Positions 55,371 to 64,000 of a stretch of 64,000 nucleotides of DNA are shown in pieces. The stretch comes from Bifidobacterium biavatii DSM 23969 (GTDB lineage: Bacteria; Actinomycetota; Actinomycetes; Actinomycetales; Bifidobacteriaceae), in the NCBI RefSeq assembly GCF_000741165.1, contig NZ_JGYN01000015.1:1-64000 (forward strand). Direction: 5' to 3'. Position 1 is the stretch's first letter. Every line of letters begins with the position of its first letter. A program made the translations under genes and the position numbers. A model generated the notes under the pieces. It saw only the letters and a program-made list of their open reading frames with translations, made no database searches and was not told where the DNA came from.

Positions 55371-56867
55371 GTGAGCGAAAACCAAGCGCCAAACGCCGCG
55401 GCTGACGTGGAGATGAGCCAGTATGTGGCCGATCGTGCCCGCGTCAACGAGGAGAAGATCAAACAGGATGACGAGATCATCCAGCAGTTCGGCGACTACA
55501 GCTACGGCTGGCACGACTCCGACGCGGCCGGCGAGGCCGCGAAGCGAGGCATCGACGAGAACGTCGTGCGCGCCATCAGCGCCGACAAGGGTGAGCCGCA
55601 GTGGATGCTCGACATGCGATTGCGCGGATTCAAGGCGTTCCTTGACAAGCCAATGCCTGACTGGGGTGTCGACCTGAGCGGCTTCAACGCCGACGATTTC
55701 AAGTACTACGTCAAGCCGATCGACAAGCAGGCCAAGACGTGGGAGGAACTGCCCGACGACATCCGCTCCACCTACGACCGCCTCGGCATCCCCGAAGCCG
55801 AAAAGAAGCGCCTCGTCTCCGGCGTCGCCGCACAGTACGAGTCCGAGGTCATCTACAACTCCATCCAGGAGGACCTCAAGAAGCAGGGTGTGATCTTCGT
55901 CGACACCGACACCGCCGTGCGCGAATACCCCGACCTGGTGCGCAAGTACTTCGGCACCGTCGTCTCCCCGGAGGACAACAAGTTCGGCGCGCTCAACACC
56001 GCCGCATGGTCCGGCGGCTCGTTCGTGTACGTTCCCAAGGGCGTGCACGTCGACATCCCGCTGCAGGCGTACTTCCGCATCAACACGCCGGCCATGGGCC
56101 AGTTCGAGCGCACGCTCATCATCGCGGACGAAGGCTCCTACGTGCACTACGTCGAAGGCTGCACTGCACCGATCTGGTCCGAGGATTCGCTGCACGCGGC
56201 CATCGTCGAGATCATCGTCGAAAAGCATGCGCGCGTGCGCTACACCACCGTGCAGAACTGGTCGAACAACGTGTACAACCTCGTCACCCAGCGCGCCTAC
56301 GTGCGCGAGGGCGGCACGATGGAATGGGTCGACGGCAACATCGGCTCCAAAGCCACCATGAAGTACCCGGCCTGCATCCTCGCCGAACCGTACGCCACTG
56401 CGTCCACGATGTCGCTCGGCTTCGCCGGCAAGGGCCAGTACCAGGACACCGGCGCGAAGATGATCCACCTCGCCCCGCACACCAAGTCCACGATCGTCGC
56501 CAAGTCGATCTCGCGCGGTGGCGGCCGATCCGCTTACCGCGGCCTCGTCAAGATCGTCGACGGCGCGTACGGCTCGTCGAATTCGACCGTGTGCGACGCG
56601 TTGCTCGTCGACGACTTCAGCCGCTCCGACACGTACCCGCATGTGGACGTGCGCGAGGACGACGTGACCATGGCGCACGAGGCGACCGTCTCCAAGGTCT
56701 CCGAAGACCAGCTGTTCTACCTGATGAGCCGCGGTCTCGAGGAGAAGGAAGCCATGGGCATGATCGTGCGCGGCTTCGTCGAGCCGATCAGCCGCGAGCT
56801 GCCGATGGAGTACGCGCTCGAACTGAACCGTTTGGTCGAACTGCAGATGGAAGGATCGGTGGGCTGA
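55371..56867 (+). CDS. sufB: Fe-S cluster assembly protein SufB
   Basis: A 498-residue scaffold subunit of the SufBCD complex, on which Fe-S clusters are built in the cytoplasm. Hallmarks: [17 protein letters not shown] at the N-terminus, then [40 protein letters not shown] and the C-terminal [20 protein letters not shown]. The GTG at 55371 has GGAGG upstream; the frame extends back to 55173, but only through the preceding terminator. It starts the operon sufB-D-C-S-U-T. No SufR-type regulator is seen upstream. Confidence 0.97.
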   Translation: MSENQAPNAAADVEMSQYVADRARVNEEKIKQDDEIIQQFGDYSYGWHDSDAAGEAAKRGIDENVVRAISADKGEPQWMLDMRLRGFKAFLDKPMPDWGVDLSGFNADDFKYYVKPIDKQAKTWEELPDDIRSTYDRLGIPEAEKKRLVSGVAAQYESEVIYNSIQEDLKKQGVIFVDTDTAVREYPDLVRKYFGTVVSPEDNKFGALNTAAWSGGSFVYVPKGVHVDIPLQAYFRINTPAMGQFERTLIIADEGSYVHYVEGCTAPIWSEDSLHAAIVEIIVEKHARVRYTTVQNWSNNVYNLVTQRAYVREGGTMEWVDGNIGSKATMKYPACILAEPYATASTMSLGFAGKGQYQDTGAKMIHLAPHTKSTIVAKSISRGGGRSAYRGLVKIVDGAYGSSNSTVCDALLVDDFSRSDTYPHVDVREDDVTMAHEATVSKVSEDQLFYLMSRGLEEKEAMGMIVRGFVEPISRELPMEYALELNRLVELQMEGSVG

Positions 56868-56872
56868 TTCCC

Positions 56873-58102
56873 ATGGCATCGAATACTGCTGAACTCAACA
56901 TTCCCGTCGCGGATCCGAACGACCCGTACGCGATCCCGGCGGCCATGCCGTCGAGCGCCGACAAGGAACCGCGTTCGTTCGACGTGGCCGACTTCCCGAC
57001 GCCGACCCGCAAACAGGAGGACTGGCGGTACACGCCGCTCGACCGCATCGGGGAATTCTTCGACGTGTTCAAGCCGAGCGGCGAAACCACGCTGGTCATC
57101 TCCAACGTCGACGGTACGCCGGTCGATCCGAAGCACGTCACCGTCAGCCAGAAAAAGCTCGGGCAGGGCGTCTCCGGTACCGTGTCCAAGCCCAGTGACC
57201 GTGCGGCGGCCGTCGAATGGAACTCCGGCCACACGGCGACCATCATCGAACTGAGCGGCGAACTCGGCCAGCCTGTGCTCGTGCGCGTGCTTGGCGGCGG
57301 CGAGGATCTCGACGCGCTGCACCTCGTCATCGCGGCGGCCGACGGCACGCACGGCGACGTGGTTGTCGAGCACAACGGCACCGCGCGCCTCGCCGAAGGC
57401 GTCGAAATCACCACCGGCAAGGACTCGCACCTGTCTGCCACGTTCATCCAGGAATGGGACAAGGGTTCTAAGCACGTCGGCAACCACCGCATCCACGTGG
57501 GCGAAAACGCCTCGTTGCGCCACTCCGTCGTCACGCTCGGCGGCGACGTCGTGCGCATCCGCATGGACCAGGACTTCGGCGGCCCGCAGGGCGACCTCAA
57601 CATGCTCGGCATCTACTTCGTCGACCCGGGCGAGCACATCGAACACCGCACGATGGTGGTGCACAACCATCCCGAATGCAAGTCGCGTGTCGTTTACAAG
57701 GGCGCGCTCGACGGCAAGGACGCGCACTCGACGTGGGTCGGCAACGCGCTGATCGCGCCCACTGCGCCCGGCACCGACTCCTACGAGCTCAACCGCAACC
57801 TCGTGCTCACGCCGGGCGCCATCGCCGACTCCGAGCCGAACCTCGAGATCGAGAACGGCAACATCATCGGCGCGGGCCACGCCAGCTCCGTCGGCCGTTT
57901 CGACGACGAGGAGCTGTTCTACCTGCAGTCGCGCGGCATCCCCGAAACCGAGGCGCGCAAGCTCGTCGTGCGCGGCTTCTTCGGCGAACTCGTCGAGGAG
58001 ATCGGCGTGCCGTCCGTTGCCCAGCACCTCATGGACGTGATCGACCGCCGCCTCGCGCGCGGCGAGGACGCGGCCATGCAGGCGGTGCTCGAAGACAAGT
58101 AA
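56873..58102 (+). CDS. sufD: Fe-S cluster assembly protein SufD
   Basis: A 409-residue SufB paralogue that completes the SufBC2D complex. It begins with the Suf-typical TPTRKQEDWRYTPLDRIGEF. The beta-helix core shows NHRIHVGENASLRHSVVTLG and LNMLGIYFVDPGEHIEHRTM. The end carries SVGRFDDEELFYLQSRGIPE and VVRGFFGELVEEI. It begins five bases after the sufB stop; the ribosome binding site is weak (GGAAGGA further upstream). Confidence 0.96.
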   Translation: MASNTAELNIPVADPNDPYAIPAAMPSSADKEPRSFDVADFPTPTRKQEDWRYTPLDRIGEFFDVFKPSGETTLVISNVDGTPVDPKHVTVSQKKLGQGVSGTVSKPSDRAAAVEWNSGHTATIIELSGELGQPVLVRVLGGGEDLDALHLVIAAADGTHGDVVVEHNGTARLAEGVEITTGKDSHLSATFIQEWDKGSKHVGNHRIHVGENASLRHSVVTLGGDVVRIRMDQDFGGPQGDLNMLGIYFVDPGEHIEHRTMVVHNHPECKSRVVYKGALDGKDAHSTWVGNALIAPTAPGTDSYELNRNLVLTPGAIADSEPNLEIENGNIIGAGHASSVGRFDDEELFYLQSRGIPETEARKLVVRGFFGELVEEIGVPSVAQHLMDVIDRRLARGEDAAMQAVLEDK

Positions 58103-58140
58103 AACCAAGACTTTTCATTCGTCAGTAACAGGAGAATCCA

Positions 58141-58920
58141 ATGTCCACTCTGGAAATCAAGGACCTGTACGCCTCCGTCGAAACCAAGGAAGGCCGCAAG
58201 CAGATCCTCAAGGGCGTGAACCTGACCGTCAACTCCGGCGAAACGCACGCCATCATGGGCCCCAACGGCTCCGGCAAGTCCACGCTCGCCTACACGCTCG
58301 CCGGCCACCCCAAGTACGAGGTCGATTCGGGCGAAGTGCTGCTCGACGGCGTCGACATCCTCAAGCAGACCTCGGACGAGCGTGCCAAGGAGGGCTTGTT
58401 CCTCGCCATGCAGTACCCGGTCGAAGTGCCGGGCGTGTCCATGACCAACTTCTTGCGCACCGCCAAGACCGAGGTCGACGGCAAGGCCCCGGCCATCCGT
58501 ACCTGGACCAAGGAGCTGTCCGAGGCTATGAAGCGCCTGCGCATGGACCCGAAGTTTGCCACGCGTTCCGTCAACGAGGGCTTCTCCGGCGGTGAGAAGA
58601 AGCGCGCCGAAGTGCTCCAGCTCGAACTGCTCAAGCCCAAGTTCGCCATCCTCGACGAAACCGACTCCGGCCTCGACGTCGACGCGCTGCGCATCGTGTC
58701 CGAAGGCGTGAACCGCGCCAAGGAGGCCAACAACTTCGGCATCCTCATGGTCACGCACTACACGCGTATCCTCAAGTACATCAAGCCGGACATCGTGCAC
58801 GTCTTCGCCGACGGCCACTTCGTCAAGACCGGCGGTCCGGAGCTGGCCGACGAGCTCGAGGAGCACGGCTACGATGCGTACCTGCCCGAAGGCGCCGACT
58901 CTGAATCCGCACTGGCGTAA
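58141..58920 (+). CDS. sufC: Fe-S cluster assembly ATPase SufC
   Basis: A 259-residue ABC-type ATPase that drives SufBCD. Walker A is IMGPNGSGKSTLAYTLAG, signature EGFSGGEKKRAEVLQLELL, Walker B AILDETDSGLDVDALRI (Thr-Asp in place of the usual Pro-Thr is normal for SufC), and H-loop VTHYTRILKYIKPD. AACAGGAG precedes the ATG at 58141. Downstream comes the conserved-core hairpin and then sufS. Confidence 0.97.
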   Translation: MSTLEIKDLYASVETKEGRKQILKGVNLTVNSGETHAIMGPNGSGKSTLAYTLAGHPKYEVDSGEVLLDGVDILKQTSDERAKEGLFLAMQYPVEVPGVSMTNFLRTAKTEVDGKAPAIRTWTKELSEAMKRLRMDPKFATRSVNEGFSGGEKKRAEVLQLELLKPKFAILDETDSGLDVDALRIVSEGVNRAKEANNFGILMVTHYTRILKYIKPDIVHVFADGHFVKTGGPELADELEEHGYDAYLPEGADSESALA

Positions 58921-58935
58921 GTTTCGCCGGTAACC

Positions 58936-59023
58936 GCGTGGGGTCGGGATGTTCCATTCCCGACACGCTCCGGGCCGCTCGGCCAAGTCATACGGTCGTG
59001 AACGGAACATCCCGACCCCACGC
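58936..59023. repeat. conserved-core hairpin element, copy 2
   Basis: An 88-base structure between sufC and sufS. The outer arms starting GCGTGGGGTCGGGATG form a nearly perfect stem of about 23 bp with the right arm. The core at 58961-58997 is base-for-base identical to 7675-7711. Only the core is shared with copy 1; the stems differ in sequence but each is self-complementary. The element starts 15 bases after the sufC stop and ends 50 bases before sufS. Confidence 0.87.
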
Positions 59024-59073
59024 TTGTTGATACGGATTGTCGCGTTTTTCCGTTTGCTGACTAAGGGGAACAC

Positions 59074-60345
59074 ATGGTTGATTTTGGAGCGATTCGGGGG
59101 GAGTTCCCGATTTTGGATCAGGAGGTGCATGGGCATCCGCTCGTGTATCTCGATTCGGCGGCGACGTCGCAGAAGCCGCAGTGTGTGATCGACGCGGAAG
59201 CCGAGTTCTACCGCACGATCAACGCGGGCGTGCACCGCGGCGCGCACGAGCTGGCGGCGCGATCGACGGTCGCGTTCGAGGAGGCGCGTGCCAAGGTCGC
59301 TCGTCTGGTCGGCGCGAATGCCGAAGAGGGTCAGGAGGAGGTCGTTGTCACCGGTGGTGCGACCGCCGGCCTGAACCTGCTGGCGACCGCGTTCGGCAAC
59401 GCGAGCCTCGGACGCGGGGGAGAGGCGGCCAAGCGGTTCGCGCTGAAGCCCGGCGACGAGATCGTCGTGTCCAAGGCCGAGCATCATTCGGTGCTGCTGC
59501 CGTTCCAGGAGCTGGCCTACCGCACCGGTGCCACGCTCAAGTGGTTCGACCTGACCGAGGACGGGCGCATCCGCTCCGATACGGCCGACGAGGTCATCAC
59601 CGAACGTACCAAGGTCGTGGCGGTCACGCACGTGGGCAACACCACCGGCGCGATCACCGACATCGCCCCGATCGTGCGCCGCGCGCACGAGGTTGGTGCC
59701 GTGTTCATCCTCGACGCATGCCAGTCGGTACCGCATCTCAAGGTTGACTTCCACGCGATGGACGTCGACTTCGCCGCATGGAGCGCGCACAAGATGTACG
59801 GCCCGACCGGAGTCGGCTTCCTGTATGGCAAGCGCGAATTGCTTGAGGCGTTGCCGCCGGCGAGCTTCGGCGGATCGATGGTGGAGCTCGCGTGGATGGA
59901 CCAGCCCGCACAGTACATGGAGCCGCCGGCGCGCTTCGAGGCCGGCACGCAGCCGGTCGCGCAGGTCGTGGCCGCCGGCGTCGCTGCCGAATGGATGATG
60001 AACATCGGCCTGGAGAACATCGAGGCGCACGAGAAGACGATCGCGGCTGAACTGCTCAAGCTTGGCGACATTGACGACGTGCGCATCCTTGGCCCGCGCG
60101 AGAACGTGAACCGCATCGGCACCGTCGCGTTCGACGTGGCCGGCGTGCACCCGCACGACGTCGGCCAGTTCATCGATGCGCAGGGCATCGCCATCCGAGT
60201 TGGCCACCACTGCGCCCAGCCGGTGCACCGCCATTTCGGCCTGTACGCGTCGAACCGTGCGTCGAGCGGCGTGTACAACAGCGTCGACGACGCGAAGGCG
60301 TTGGTCGAGGCCGTGGCAAAAGTCCGTCCGTTCTTTAAGGTGTGA
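59074..60345 (+). CDS. sufS: cysteine desulfurase SufS
   Basis: A 423-residue PLP enzyme that takes sulfur from cysteine for Fe-S assembly. The PLP-Lys is in AWSAHKMYGPTGVGFLYG, and the persulfide Cys lies in a mobile loop at IAIRVGHHCAQPVHRHFG, the group II (SufS) pattern. HHSVLLPFQELA and TGGATAGLNLLA are further cofactor contacts. AAGGGGA lies upstream of the ATG. sufU follows three bases after its stop, so the two are tightly coupled. The 153-base gap to sufC holds the conserved-core hairpin. Confidence 0.96.
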   Translation: MVDFGAIRGEFPILDQEVHGHPLVYLDSAATSQKPQCVIDAEAEFYRTINAGVHRGAHELAARSTVAFEEARAKVARLVGANAEEGQEEVVVTGGATAGLNLLATAFGNASLGRGGEAAKRFALKPGDEIVVSKAEHHSVLLPFQELAYRTGATLKWFDLTEDGRIRSDTADEVITERTKVVAVTHVGNTTGAITDIAPIVRRAHEVGAVFILDACQSVPHLKVDFHAMDVDFAAWSAHKMYGPTGVGFLYGKRELLEALPPASFGGSMVELAWMDQPAQYMEPPARFEAGTQPVAQVVAAGVAAEWMMNIGLENIEAHEKTIAAELLKLGDIDDVRILGPRENVNRIGTVAFDVAGVHPHDVGQFIDAQGIAIRVGHHCAQPVHRHFGLYASNRASSGVYNSVDDAKALVEAVAKVRPFFKV

Positions 60346-60348
60346 TGT

Positions 60349-60897
60349 ATGAACGATTTTGGCATGAGCGGCGATGACCTCGAACAGATGTATCAGGAGG
60401 TCATCCTCGAAGCCGCACGAGATCCGCATGGTAAGGAATCCTTCGCGCCCGACCTTGCGTCGGAGGACAGCGCATCGGCTGGCGACAGCACAATCCGCGC
60501 CAACCACGAATACTGCACGCCGGGTGAGTCCCACCAGTTCAACCCGACCTGCGGCGACGAGGCGACCGTGCACGTGGAGGTCTCTGACGCCGAACCGCAT
60601 CGCATCGAACGTCTTGTGTGGGACGGCCATGGCTGCTCCATCTCGCAGGCGAGCTTGTCGGTGATGGTCGACCTGTGCGCCGGCAAAACCGTGGATGAGG
60701 CGATGGACCTGTTCCGCGATTTCCACGAGCTCATGGAGTCCCGCGGCGCCGGCCTGAACGACGACGCCAAGGAGGAGAAGCTCGAGGATGCGGTCGTGTT
60801 CCAGGGCGTGTCCAAGTATCCGATGCGCATCAAGTGCGCGCTGCTCGGCTGGGAAGGCATGCGCGATTCGGTCGCCAAGGCGCTGGCCGCGAAATGA
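60349..60897 (+). CDS. sufU: SufU sulfur-transfer / scaffold protein
   Basis: A 182-residue IscU-like protein that accepts sulfur from SufS through a zinc-bound Cys. The three ligand regions are intact: NPTCGDEATVHVEV, WDGHGCSISQASLSVMVDL and YPMRIKCALLGWEGM. Compared with Bacillus SufU (about 147 residues) it has an extra N-terminal stretch of some 35 residues rich in Asp/Ser (DLASEDSASAGDSTIRANHE). It lies three bases after sufS. Confidence 0.95.
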   Translation: MNDFGMSGDDLEQMYQEVILEAARDPHGKESFAPDLASEDSASAGDSTIRANHEYCTPGESHQFNPTCGDEATVHVEVSDAEPHRIERLVWDGHGCSISQASLSVMVDLCAGKTVDEAMDLFRDFHELMESRGAGLNDDAKEEKLEDAVVFQGVSKYPMRIKCALLGWEGMRDSVAKALAAK

Positions 60898-60902
60898 CGG
60901 TT

Positions 60903-60930
60903 CCGGCTCCCCTCGGGTGAGGGGAGCCGG
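60903..60930. other. hairpin between sufU and sufT
   Basis: CCGGCTCCCCTC with its exact complement around GGGT, a 12-bp stem six bases past the sufU stop. No T-run follows. It may attenuate or process the transcript between the core operon and sufT. Confidence 0.55.
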
Positions 60931-60973
60931 AGTATATTGAATACCAACTGTTTTACACAACGTTTGGAGTGAT

Positions 60974-61570
60974 ATGAGCGACAATCTGGTGCCCGAACCC
61001 GAACCGTCGGTGTTCGATGCGGTGAACAAGGTGCTGGGCGACGAGGAGGCCGCGCGTCGTGTGATGGCCAATCCGAATCTGGCAGCGGGTTTCCCGAACG
61101 GGCGTCCCGCGCCGGTTTCCGATACGGCGGACGGCGATACCGACATGTGCGCATGTGGTCGTCATCCGAAAAATGAATGCGGCCATGACGGCGAGCATTC
61201 CAGCGAGGACGACATCCCACTGAAAGCCGTCGACGAGATCGGACGCGCCACCGCAGCCGACGTCAAGGAGGCGCTGCATCAGGTCATCGATCCGGAACTC
61301 GGCATCGATGTGATCGATCTGGGCCTTGTCTACGGCATCGAAATCGACGAGCTGGGCCGCGCGATCATCACGATGACGCTCACCACGCCGGCCTGTCCGC
61401 TCACCGACCTGATCGAGGATGAGTGCGCGAGCACGCTTGCCGGTCTGGTCGAGGAGTTCCGCATCGACTGGACGTGGCAGCCGCGTTGGACGATGGATAA
61501 AATCACGCCGGAAGGCCGCGAGCAGCTGGCCGCGCTCGGCTTCAACTTCGACAATCTGCCGAAGTACTGA
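60974..61570 (+). CDS. sufT: DUF59 (MIP18-like) Fe-S assembly factor, SufT type, with Cys/His knuckle
   Basis: A 198-residue protein whose C-terminal ~105 residues form a DUF59/MIP18 domain (LHQVIDPELGIDVIDLGLVY and TLTTPACPLTDLIEDE, with the conserved Cys). Such proteins help load Fe-S clusters. The N-terminal ~90 residues are extra and contain CACGRHPKNECGHD (Cys59, Cys61, Cys69, His71), which resembles a SEC-C-type zinc knuckle, followed by an acidic stretch. It is the last gene of the suf cluster, ending just before a strong terminator. TTTGGAGTG precedes the ATG. Confidence 0.9.
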   Translation: MSDNLVPEPEPSVFDAVNKVLGDEEAARRVMANPNLAAGFPNGRPAPVSDTADGDTDMCACGRHPKNECGHDGEHSSEDDIPLKAVDEIGRATAADVKEALHQVIDPELGIDVIDLGLVYGIEIDELGRAIITMTLTTPACPLTDLIEDECASTLAGLVEEFRIDWTWQPRWTMDKITPEGREQLAALGFNFDNLPKY

Positions 61571-61620
61571 TTCATAACGAGGTGATGCGGCGGTCGCACT
61601 CCGCCGCATCACCTTTTCAG

Positions 61621-61665
61621 GCATGAAGAAAGCCCCGACCTTGATGGCCGGGGCTTTCTTCATGC
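61621..61665. terminator. bidirectional terminator between sufT and glgC
   Basis: A 17-bp perfect stem (GCATGAAGAAAGCCCCG and complement) with TTTCTT and AAGAAA runs in the stem on each strand, between the convergent sufT and glgC. Confidence 0.92.
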
Positions 61666-61682
61666 GCTGTTCGTGCCGTCGA

Positions 61683-62930
61683 TCAGTCGTCGACGATCGT
61701 GCCCTTCGGCACGACGGTGATGCCCTCCGGCGTCACCGTGAAGCCGCGCGCGAGATCATGCTCGGTGTCGATGCCGACGGTCGAGTTCTCGGTGAGCACG
61801 ACGTTCTTGTCGAGGATCGCCTTGTACACGCGCGCACGACGGTTGATGACCACGCCGTCGAACAGCACGGAGTCGACGACCTGAGCCCACGAGTGGATGC
61901 GCACGTTCGGCGACAGCACGGAATGGTGCACTTCACCGCCGGAGACGATCACGCCGGGGGAGACGATCGAATCGGTCGCGTGGCCCAGACGGTCGCGGCC
62001 CGCATGCACGAACTTGGCCGGCGGCAGCGTGCCGGAGTTCGTGTAGATCGGCCAAGCTTGGTTGTACAGGTTGAACTCGGGCACGTAGGCGATAAGGTCC
62101 ATGTGCGCATCATAGAACTGCTTGATGGTGCCCACGTCGCGCCAGTAGGCGTGATCGGTCTCCGTCGCGCCCGGGATGACGTTCGTGTTGAAGTCGTACA
62201 CGCCGGCCTCGCCGCGCGCCGCGAAGTACGGGGCGATGTCGCCGCCCATGTCGTGCTTGGTGTCCTCGGCCTTCTCATCCTTGGCGAGCGCGTCGAACAG
62301 GGCGTCCGTGTTTGCTACATAGTTGCCCATCGAGGCAAGGAACGAACCCGGATCGTCCGGCAGACCCTCGGTCGTGGCGGGCTTCTCCTGGAATTCGCGG
62401 ATCTGGTTCGGATGGTCCGGATCCACGCTGATCACGCCGAACTGGTTCGACTGGGCGATCGGCTGGCGGATGCCGGCGACCGTGAACTCTGCGCCGGACT
62501 CGATATGCTGTTCGACCATCTGGCCGAAGTCCATACGGTAGACGTGGTCGGCGCCGACGATCACGACGATGTCGGGCTGCACGTCCTCGATGATGTTGAT
62601 GGTCTGGTAGATCGCGTCGGCGGAACCGAGGTACCAGTGCTTGCCGAGACGCTGCTGTGCCGGAACCGGGGAGACGTAGTTGCCCAACAGCGAGGAGAAG
62701 CGCCACATCTGCGAGATATGGCGGTCGAGCGAATGCGACTTGTACTGGGTGAGCACGATGATATGCCGGTAATCGGAGTTCACCAGATTACTCAGCGGGA
62801 AATCGATCAGACGGAACACGCCGCCAAAGGGCACGGCGGGCTTCGCCCGGTCACGGGTCAACGGCATCAGGCGAGTTCCTTCACCGCCAGCTAGGACGAT
62901 GGAAAGAATCTTTTGCTTGTTTTTCGCCAT
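61683..62930 (-). CDS. glgC: glucose-1-phosphate adenylyltransferase
   Basis: A 415-residue enzyme making ADP-glucose from glucose-1-P and ATP, the committed step of glycogen synthesis. The nucleotidyl-transferase part has [20 protein letters not shown] and [19 protein letters not shown], then [12 protein letters not shown]. The C-terminal left-handed beta-helix region contains [20 protein letters not shown] and [20 protein letters not shown]. The ATG at 62930 has AGGAG six bases upstream. No other glg gene is in view. Confidence 0.96.
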   Translation of the reverse strand: MAKNKQKILSIVLAGGEGTRLMPLTRDRAKPAVPFGGVFRLIDFPLSNLVNSDYRHIIVLTQYKSHSLDRHISQMWRFSSLLGNYVSPVPAQQRLGKHWYLGSADAIYQTINIIEDVQPDIVVIVGADHVYRMDFGQMVEQHIESGAEFTVAGIRQPIAQSNQFGVISVDPDHPNQIREFQEKPATTEGLPDDPGSFLASMGNYVANTDALFDALAKDEKAEDTKHDMGGDIAPYFAARGEAGVYDFNTNVIPGATETDHAYWRDVGTIKQFYDAHMDLIAYVPEFNLYNQAWPIYTNSGTLPPAKFVHAGRDRLGHATDSIVSPGVIVSGGEVHHSVLSPNVRIHSWAQVVDSVLFDGVVINRRARVYKAILDKNVVLTENSTVGIDTEHDLARGFTVTPEGITVVPKGTIVDD

Positions 62931-63083
62931 CTGATGCTCCTCTCTTGGGTCTTAAGCGTCTTGCGACACCGAACTTCTGTGCGTCCCACGCTTCATCGCA
63001 TGGCCTGACACACTTAATACTTGCACAAATTTTGCGACATGCAAGGCAGCCGCGCGGGCATGTCGGCAAGTTTTGATGACTTT

Positions 63084-63950
63084 TCAGCGAATTCTGGTCG
63101 AATAGAAGGCCACGGCGCTGGAAGCGGCCACGTTGAGCGAGTCGACGCCGTGGCTCATGGGGATTTTCACGGTCAGGTCGGCATTGGCGATGGTGTGCCG
63201 GCTCAGGCCGTCGCCTTCGGTGCCGAAGATCAGCGCGAGCTTGTCGATGTGGTCGGATGCAGTCGGATCGTTGTTCAGACGGCGGACGAGCTCGTCGAGG
63301 CTGATCGAGTCGTCGGTGAGCGCCATCGCCACGGTGGTGAAGCCGAGGTCGTGCAGTTCCCTGAGCCCGTCGAATGGCCAGGCGTGCTTCGATTCCATGC
63401 CGATGCGCGTCCACGGGATCTGGAACACGGTGCCCATCGACACGCGGGCGGCGCGACGGTACAGTGGGTCTCCGCAGGAGGGGGTGACCAGTACCGCGTC
63501 CACGTCGAGCGCGGCGGCCGAGCGCATGAGCGCGCCCACGTTCGTATGATCGACGATGTTTTCCATGACGGCCACGCGGTGCGCGCCGGCGCAGACTTCG
63601 GCCACACTCGGCAATGGCCACCGGCGCATTGCCGCAAGAGCGCCGCGGTGCAGGCGGTATCCGGTCAGTTGCTTGAGCTGTTCGGGGGAGGCGACGTAGA
63701 CAGGCACGTCGGTGCCCCAGTGTTCGTCCACGTATGCAAACGTGTCGGCCATGCCTTCGATCCACGGTTCCTCGACGAGCAGCGAGATCGGCTCGCGTCC
63801 GGCGGCGAGCGCGCGGTCGATGACCTTGGGGGATTCGGCGATGAACAGGCCCTTGGCTGGTTCAAGCCGGTTGCGCAGCTGCATTTCGGTGAGGTTCGTG
63901 TAGGCCGCCACGCGTTCGTCGTCGATGGAGTCGATGGTGATGAACCTCAT
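63084..63950 (-). CDS. TrmH/SpoU-family RNA 2'-O-methyltransferase
   Basis: A 288-residue SPOUT methyltransferase acting on tRNA or rRNA with SAM. The three SpoU motifs are VDHTNVGALMRSAAALDVDA (motif 1), LALIFGTEGDGLS (motif 2) and IPMSHGVDSLNVAASSAVAF (motif 3, knot). An N-terminal ~120-residue RNA-binding domain precedes them. The ATG at 63950 has AGGAAAGG upstream. It is separated from glgC by 153 bases with no obvious terminator. The target nucleotide is unknown. Confidence 0.9.
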   Translation of the reverse strand: MRFITIDSIDDERVAAYTNLTEMQLRNRLEPAKGLFIAESPKVIDRALAAGREPISLLVEEPWIEGMADTFAYVDEHWGTDVPVYVASPEQLKQLTGYRLHRGALAAMRRWPLPSVAEVCAGAHRVAVMENIVDHTNVGALMRSAAALDVDAVLVTPSCGDPLYRRAARVSMGTVFQIPWTRIGMESKHAWPFDGLRELHDLGFTTVAMALTDDSISLDELVRRLNNDPTASDHIDKLALIFGTEGDGLSRHTIANADLTVKIPMSHGVDSLNVAASSAVAFYSTRIR

Positions 63951-64000
63951 GGAACGTGCCTTTCCTCGCAATGATGGTGAATACAAGAAAACCCCGTGTT

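Noticed and set aside
57919-61146. A 1075-residue open frame on the minus strand opposite sufC, sufS and sufU
   Set aside because: The plus-strand suf genes have full family motifs and ribosome binding sites. The opposite frame crosses three genes and intergenic hairpins without any motif.

Overview
The window is about 64 kb of high-GC chromosome that reads as a Bifidobacterium (Actinobacteria). The best evidence is the complete set of bifid-shunt genes close together. These are a dual-specificity phosphoketolase (xfp, 13329-15806) beside a divergent guaA, an ackA/pta pair, and an L-lactate dehydrogenase. Actinobacterial-style features agree with this: an aroK-aroB fusion, a suf Fe-S operon ending in sufU and a DUF59 gene, GTG starts and strong GGAGG ribosome binding sites. 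The species cannot be fixed from sequence alone.

Layout. 1-930: the broken 3' part of an IS21-type IstB ATPase, then a gene-free flank holding what looks like a tRNA-Pro 3' end, probably an old integration site. 934-6225: ldh, a GNAT acetyltransferase, a one-TM protein, a DJ-1/PfpI protein, a PP2C-like phosphatase (minus) and aroA. 6318-17744: ackA, pta, UPF0371 and guaA on the minus strand, then xfp, a PiT phosphate transporter and its DUF47 partner on the plus strand. 17850-23358: three translationally coupled large membrane proteins (two GT-C-like, one Wzx-like flippase). 23537-29524: a NarL-type two-component system divergent from an ABC-2 exporter. 29550-33295: an AlbA_2/RecG-like regulator and the xpt-pbuX xanthine salvage pair. 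33435-43106: an acyltransferase-SGNH protein, PcrA helicase, a DUF4418 + FtsX-type ABC module, rpsD, a histidine phosphatase, DUF948 and a small protein. 43216-55128: alaS, ruvX, mltG, a lone prepilin peptidase, aroC-aroKB-aroQ, pyrG and an L,D-transpeptidase. 55371-61570: sufB-sufD-sufC-sufS-sufU-sufT. 61683-63950: glgC and a TrmH-type RNA methylase on the minus strand.

How the genes work together. Xfp makes acetyl-phosphate from fructose-6-P or xylulose-5-P. AckA turns it into acetate and ATP, Pta exchanges it with acetyl-CoA, and Ldh reoxidises NADH. AroA, AroC, AroKB and AroQ cover most of the shikimate pathway; aroE and the first enzyme are not here. Xpt and PbuX import and salvage xanthine, and GuaA makes GMP from XMP.

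The most unusual signals are as follows. (1) Two compensating frame changes flank the Gly/Ser/Tyr linker of PcrA. (2) Two unlinked hairpin elements share an identical 37-nt core, while their stems differ in sequence but stay self-complementary. (3) Four long palindromes occur as two same-orientation pairs upstream of a membrane-protein gene and of the ABC-2 exporter operon. (4) The DUF4418 protein carries a duplicated Cys/Met/His motif next to a Cys-Cys FtsX-type permease. (5) CRP-like inverted repeats sit upstream of pta and of an L,D-transpeptidase gene. No complete tRNA, rRNA or CRISPR array was seen.
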